Below, piece by piece: positions 31,123-33,019 of a DNA stretch of 33,019 nt (its first letter is position 1; each line of letters opens with the position of its first letter). Below the pieces are notes generated by a model. It was not told the origin of the DNA and ran no database searches. It saw only the letters and a program-made list of their open reading frames with translations. The translations under genes and the position numbers were made by a program. Origin of the DNA: a virus; the IMG/VR virus record IMGVR_UViG_3300035698_006160, positions 1-33,019 of that record. The stretch is one strand, 5' to 3'.

Positions 31123-31509
31123 CTAAAGTGATAGAATGAAGGCGCGGCACTTTTCCCAGGCATGAGCCAGGCTGGGCTCTTCATCCCAGGTCTTTGAGAA
31201 TTGAGTGCCTTTGATAGATGCGGCCTCAATGCTGTCAGCCATCAGAAAGATTGATGGCCCACAGTTTGAGTATTCAAAGGTGATATTGAAATGAGATTCA
31301 AAACCCTCTTTGGCAAGGCAGGAATCTTGCTTGCATGCTACAATGCGCCGGGCCCAATTTGAGAATTTCATGATTTCAGTTTCTGTCAGGTATTGGCCTT
31401 TTGGGTAGGCTTGATCTGCCAGAGCTTTTGATGCCACTGGAATTGAGCGATCATAGCGCAGCTGCAATGCTTGGTTAAAATCGTATGACGTTTGTATGGC
31501 TGAAGCCAT
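31123..31509 (-). CDS. Hypothetical protein, first gene of leftward operon (128 aa)
   Basis: The 128-residue product has three Cys (near 59, 64 and 82) and another near the end, a mix of helices and strands and a helical C-terminus (EEPSLAHAWEKCRAFILSL). No family is recognised. Its ATG at 31509 follows a strong AAGGAG site (minus strand) and is about 50 bases from the leftward promoter, so it should be the first and most strongly expressed early gene. Early position without homology suggests a host-takeover or anti-defence role, which is inference only. Confidence 0.7.
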   Translation of the reverse strand: MASAIQTSYDFNQALQLRYDRSIPVASKALADQAYPKGQYLTETEIMKFSNWARRIVACKQDSCLAKEGFESHFNITFEYSNCGPSIFLMADSIEAASIKGTQFSKTWDEEPSLAHAWEKCRAFILSL

Positions 31510-31532
31510 TTTTTATCTCCTTCAGTCAGTGC

Positions 31533-31547
31533 GTTGAAAAATTCAAC
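31533..31547. promoter_or_regulatory. Operator candidate O1 (GTTGAA-AAA-TTCAAC)
   Basis: A perfect inverted repeat of GTTGAA and TTCAAC with a 3-base centre, between the leftward promoter's -10 and the start of the first leftward gene. It shares the GTTGA half-site with the second dyad, but with a shorter centre. The XRE-type regulator encoded next door is the obvious candidate ligand. Confidence 0.5.
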
Positions 31548-31553
31548 AAAATC

Positions 31554-31582
31554 AATATACCCTGTTGACAGTACCGCGTCAA
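31554..31582 (-). promoter_or_regulatory. Leftward early promoter, near-consensus sigma70
   Basis: On the minus strand, TTGACG (31582-31577) is spaced exactly 17 bases from TATATT (31559-31554), five of six matches in each hexamer. It drives the leftward recombination operon starting at 31509. The dyad at 31562-31585 covers its -35 and spacer, so a bound regulator would block it. Confidence 0.7.
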
Positions 31583-31585
31583 CAG
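31562..31585. promoter_or_regulatory. Operator candidate O2 (CTGTTGAC-N8-GTCAACAG)
   Basis: CTGTTGAC (31562-31569) and its exact reverse complement GTCAACAG (31578-31585) with an 8-base centre. TTGACA (31565-31570) inside it can serve as a -35 of a rightward promoter, with a poor -10 (CATGGT, 31589-31594, spacing 18) before the regulator gene. One site thus covers both divergent directions, the usual design of a phage control switch. Confidence 0.6.
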
Positions 31586-31618
31586 TGGCATGGTGCTTTT
31601 GAACTGAAGGAGGCTACA

Positions 31619-31822
31619 TTGAAACCACTGAAAAAAATACGCCAGCAACTGGGCATCACCCAAGTTGAGTGCGCAGCTGCCATGAATAGGTCACAGCAGT
31701 TTGTCTCTGACTGTGAGCTGGAAGGGAAGAGCAGCAGCCCAACCCTTGAAGACCTATTCAGGCTCAAGGATGCGTACCCAGACCGCCTGACCGCTGATGA
31801 CATTGTTTCACTGTTTGCATGA
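31619..31822 (+). CDS. XRE/Cro-type helix-turn-helix regulator (TTG start)
   Basis: The start is TTG 31619, seven bases after GAAGGAGG, giving 67 residues. An in-frame upstream codon (31565) lies inside the operator and is rejected. The protein is one HTH_XRE domain: IRQQLGITQVECAAAMNRSQQFVSDCELEG, followed by SSPTLEDLFRLKDAYP. With no oligomerisation domain it resembles Cro more than CI. It would repress its own and the leftward promoter through the dyads. The TTG start implies low translation. The next ATG overlaps its stop (ATGA). Confidence 0.8.
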   Translation: MKPLKKIRQQLGITQVECAAAMNRSQQFVSDCELEGKSSSPTLEDLFRLKDAYPDRLTADDIVSLFA

Positions 31823-32148
31823 TGCAACAGCGTGGCAGGGCAGCTCTGGTGGCCTTCTGTGAGCAGCATGGCCTTGATGTGGCCGAAATCACAGGCAACC
31901 GCCGTGGGCAGCCGCTGGCACGCTGGCGCCAGTACGCGTACCGTTATGTGTCAGAGCAGTGCCCAGAGCTGTCATATCCAGAGCTGGGGCACATCTTTGG
32001 GGGGCGTGACCACACCACGATCATGCACGGCATCAAAAAGGTGGGGGGCAAAAAGACTGCCTTGAGCGGGCCACCAGCCACATTTGAAGAGCTTGAAGAA
32101 AATCAAACCAATATCGTTATCTTTCCAACTGAAGGGAAAAGAGCATGA
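31819..32148 (+). CDS. DnaA domain IV-like DNA-binding protein
   Basis: The 109-residue protein looks like the C-terminal DNA-binding domain of DnaA, without ATPase. RWRQYAYRYVSEQCPELSYPELGHIFGGRDHTTIMHGIKKV (residues 35-75) has the basic helix and the GGRDHTTIMHG signature (61-71), which reads DnaA boxes in host DnaA. The N-terminal 30 residues (RAALVAFCEQHGLDVAEIT) form a helical extension in the place where DnaA_C starts. It could bind DnaA boxes on host or phage DNA and act as an initiator helper, a decoy or a regulator. It is coupled to the XRE gene. Confidence 0.85.
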   Translation: MMQQRGRAALVAFCEQHGLDVAEITGNRRGQPLARWRQYAYRYVSEQCPELSYPELGHIFGGRDHTTIMHGIKKVGGKKTALSGPPATFEELEENQTNIVIFPTEGKRA

Positions 32149-32360
32149 GCACCAAGAAAGAAAAGCGCACCAAGACTGTTGACAATCAGGTCAAGGATAT
32201 GTGGGGCAAGATGGCAGTGGCTGGTGCCAGAAAGGCCATAAAGAAAGCGGGTGAGGCCTGTGGGCCATTAGATATGCAAAGCGCTGAAGACCTTGCTGTG
32301 TACGCGGAATCATGGATGGACCGCGCCGGCTATGTGGGCATGAAGTGCAAGGGCATATAG
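32145..32360 (+). CDS. Small basic hypothetical protein (71 aa)
   Basis: The ATG overlaps the DnaA-like gene's stop as ATGA. The N-terminal half is basic (KKEKRTKTVDNQVK, ARKAIKKAG), and the second half is acidic and helical (QSAEDLAVYAESWMDRAGY), with two Cys. Linked to the DnaA-like gene, it could be a partner, but no family is recognised. Confidence 0.6.
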   Translation: MSTKKEKRTKTVDNQVKDMWGKMAVAGARKAIKKAGEACGPLDMQSAEDLAVYAESWMDRAGYVGMKCKGI

Positions 32361-32361
32361 C

Positions 32362-32727
32362 GTGGCCTATTTGATGGGCGAACATGGCCCCAGCCCAAAG
32401 GCCCCAAAGCGCCTGACTGATGCAGCACACAGCACATTCATTCATGAGCTGGGCTGCTGCCTGACTGGCGCAAGATTCCCCAGGATAATACAGCACCACC
32501 TACTGCGTGCACCATCGCGCCAAGGTGGCAGATCAGGTGACCATGAAAGCGTGCCCATGAGTGATGACCTGCACAAGATCCTGCATGACAATGAGGGCAA
32601 TGAACGGCGCTTCATGGCCCAGTATATTGCTGGCAGCCCTGTGGATTTGGCCCATTTTCTATATGAGAACACAGGCGACCACTTCACCTGTGGGCAGTAC
32701 ATGGCAAGGATGCGCAGAAAGTCATGA
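32362..32727 (+). CDS. HNH-like/DUF968-type nuclease protein with altered ligands
   Basis: The 121-residue product (GTG 32362, with in-frame ATG 32374 as alternative) contains CCLTGARFPRIIQHHLLRA, then SVPMSDDLHKILHD and GNERRFMAQYI. The pattern C-x-x-(C), HH, D, VPL, LH and GNE is that of HNH/DUF968-type phage nucleases. The HH and second LH pairs are present. The second metal cysteine pair is missing, because VPMSDDLH stands where relatives usually read VPLC..HH. It may be an active nuclease with other ligands or a non-catalytic DNA binder. Confidence 0.55.
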   Translation: MAYLMGEHGPSPKAPKRLTDAAHSTFIHELGCCLTGARFPRIIQHHLLRAPSRQGGRSGDHESVPMSDDLHKILHDNEGNERRFMAQYIAGSPVDLAHFLYENTGDHFTCGQYMARMRRKS

Positions 32728-32846
32728 GCTATTCAGGCATGTCATCCCTTGTGCACCAGGCCGTGGCCCCACAGAAGGCTGTGAAGGCATACCACAACCC
32801 GCTGATTTGCCCAAGATGTGGATTAACTGAGACATATGATGACTGA
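32724..32846 (+). CDS. Microprotein with one CxxC knuckle (40 aa)
   Basis: A 40-codon frame starts at ATG 32724, overlapping the previous stop as ATGA, and overlaps the next frame by 11 bases. The C-terminal CPRCGLTETYDD is one half of a zinc ribbon. The joins at both ends and the codon style match the operon, which argues for a real gene. It could bind zinc as a dimer or be a degenerate ribbon. Confidence 0.55.
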   Translation: MSYSGMSSLVHQAVAPQKAVKAYHNPLICPRCGLTETYDD

Positions 32847-32985
32847 CCACATACCTGATGACATTGATGATGGTCCGATTGACCCAGAAGAAGAGGCCAT
32901 GAACAATTGCGGCATGGACTCTGCCACTGGCCAGTGCGACCAGGCCGGCAGTGAATACTGTGATTTTGAGTGCCCCTTCAGATGA
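32836..32985 (+). CDS. Cys-rich microprotein (49 aa), crosses the closure point
   Basis: ATG 32836 or 32839 gives 49 or 48 residues with an acidic first half (DHIPDDIDDGPIDPEEE) and four cysteines in a C-x8-C-x7-C-x3-C pattern, ending YCDFECPF. I have seen similar short Cys-rich proteins in phage early operons; a single zinc site is likely. The last 30 codons lie in the terminal duplication, so the gene also appears at 1-93. Its stop overlaps the methyltransferase ATG. Confidence 0.65.
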   Translation: MMTDHIPDDIDDGPIDPEEEAMNNCGMDSATGQCDQAGSEYCDFECPFR

Positions 32986-33019
32986 CTGTAGGGCAACAGC
33001 TTGGCGCTAAGTCAGAGAA
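32893..33019. repeat. Right copy of the 127-bp terminal direct repeat
   Basis: Identical to bases 1-127. It includes the end of the Cys-rich microprotein gene and the first 38 bases of the methyltransferase gene (ATG at 32982). See the left copy for interpretation. Confidence 0.95.
32982..33019 (+). CDS. Methyltransferase gene, 5' end (duplicate of 90-127)
   Basis: First 38 bases of the adenine methyltransferase gene, cut by the window end. On the circle it continues at base 128. It is a duplicate due to the closure repeat and not a second copy of the gene. Confidence 0.9.
   Translation, partial: MTVGQQLGAKSE

Noticed and set aside
1-33019. Integrase, attachment sites, tRNA genes, CRISPR arrays and insertion sequences
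   Set aside because: I looked for integrase motifs, tRNA-like cloverleaf ends, regularly spaced repeats and transposase genes and found none. A lytic lifestyle is likely, but a temperate one cannot be excluded from the XRE gene alone.

Overview
The window is a complete or near-complete genome of a small tailed phage with podovirus-type (P22-like) tail genes. The first 127 bases (1-127) recur exactly as the last 127 (32893-33019), so the molecule closes into a circle of 32,892 bp, or is terminally redundant or circularly permuted. I see no integrase, attachment site, tRNA or CRISPR array. The host is probably an alphaproteobacterium: the phage carries a DUF2312/GapR-family gene, a family I know essentially from that class, and a GIGHNQPP-type protein that is common in phages of that group.

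Layout. A divergent control region (about 31510-31618) holds two GTTGA-type dyads and a near-consensus leftward promoter. Leftward from it runs a recombination operon (31509 down to 28378): unknown protein, Erf-type annealing protein, GIGHNQPP protein, SSB, DUF1367, winged-helix protein. Rightward from it, across the closure point, runs the early operon: XRE-type regulator (TTG start), DnaA domain IV-like protein, small proteins, HNH-like protein, Cys-rich microproteins, an orphan adenine methyltransferase, and a DUF1376 protein with a DnaA domain I-like C-terminus. Next come many tightly overlapping small genes, including DUF5131, GapR, ASCH-like and DUF1643 genes (to 5590).

The late region follows in the same direction: terminase small and large subunits, P22-like portal, a probable scaffold, an N4-gp56-type major capsid protein, a head protein, an adaptor, fibres, a P22 gp10-like tail hub with an inserted jelly-roll-like domain, an acetyltransferase-like protein, three ejection or internal virion proteins, then lysis (membrane protein, M15 peptidase endolysin, overlapping spanins, multi-pass membrane protein). 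The last rightward gene is a 35-residue protein resembling only the C-terminal part of DUF2829/Tad2. A terminator between the converging operons (28368-28398) ends the region.

No DNA polymerase, primase or helicase is visible. Replication probably uses the host replisome, and the two separate DnaA-like pieces plus GapR suggest that the phage engages or interferes with host initiation and topology control. The most unusual parts are the split DnaA-like modules, the 360-base structured non-coding stretch between scaffold and capsid genes (11958-12317), the Tad2-like microprotein, and a DUF5131 protein missing its centre.
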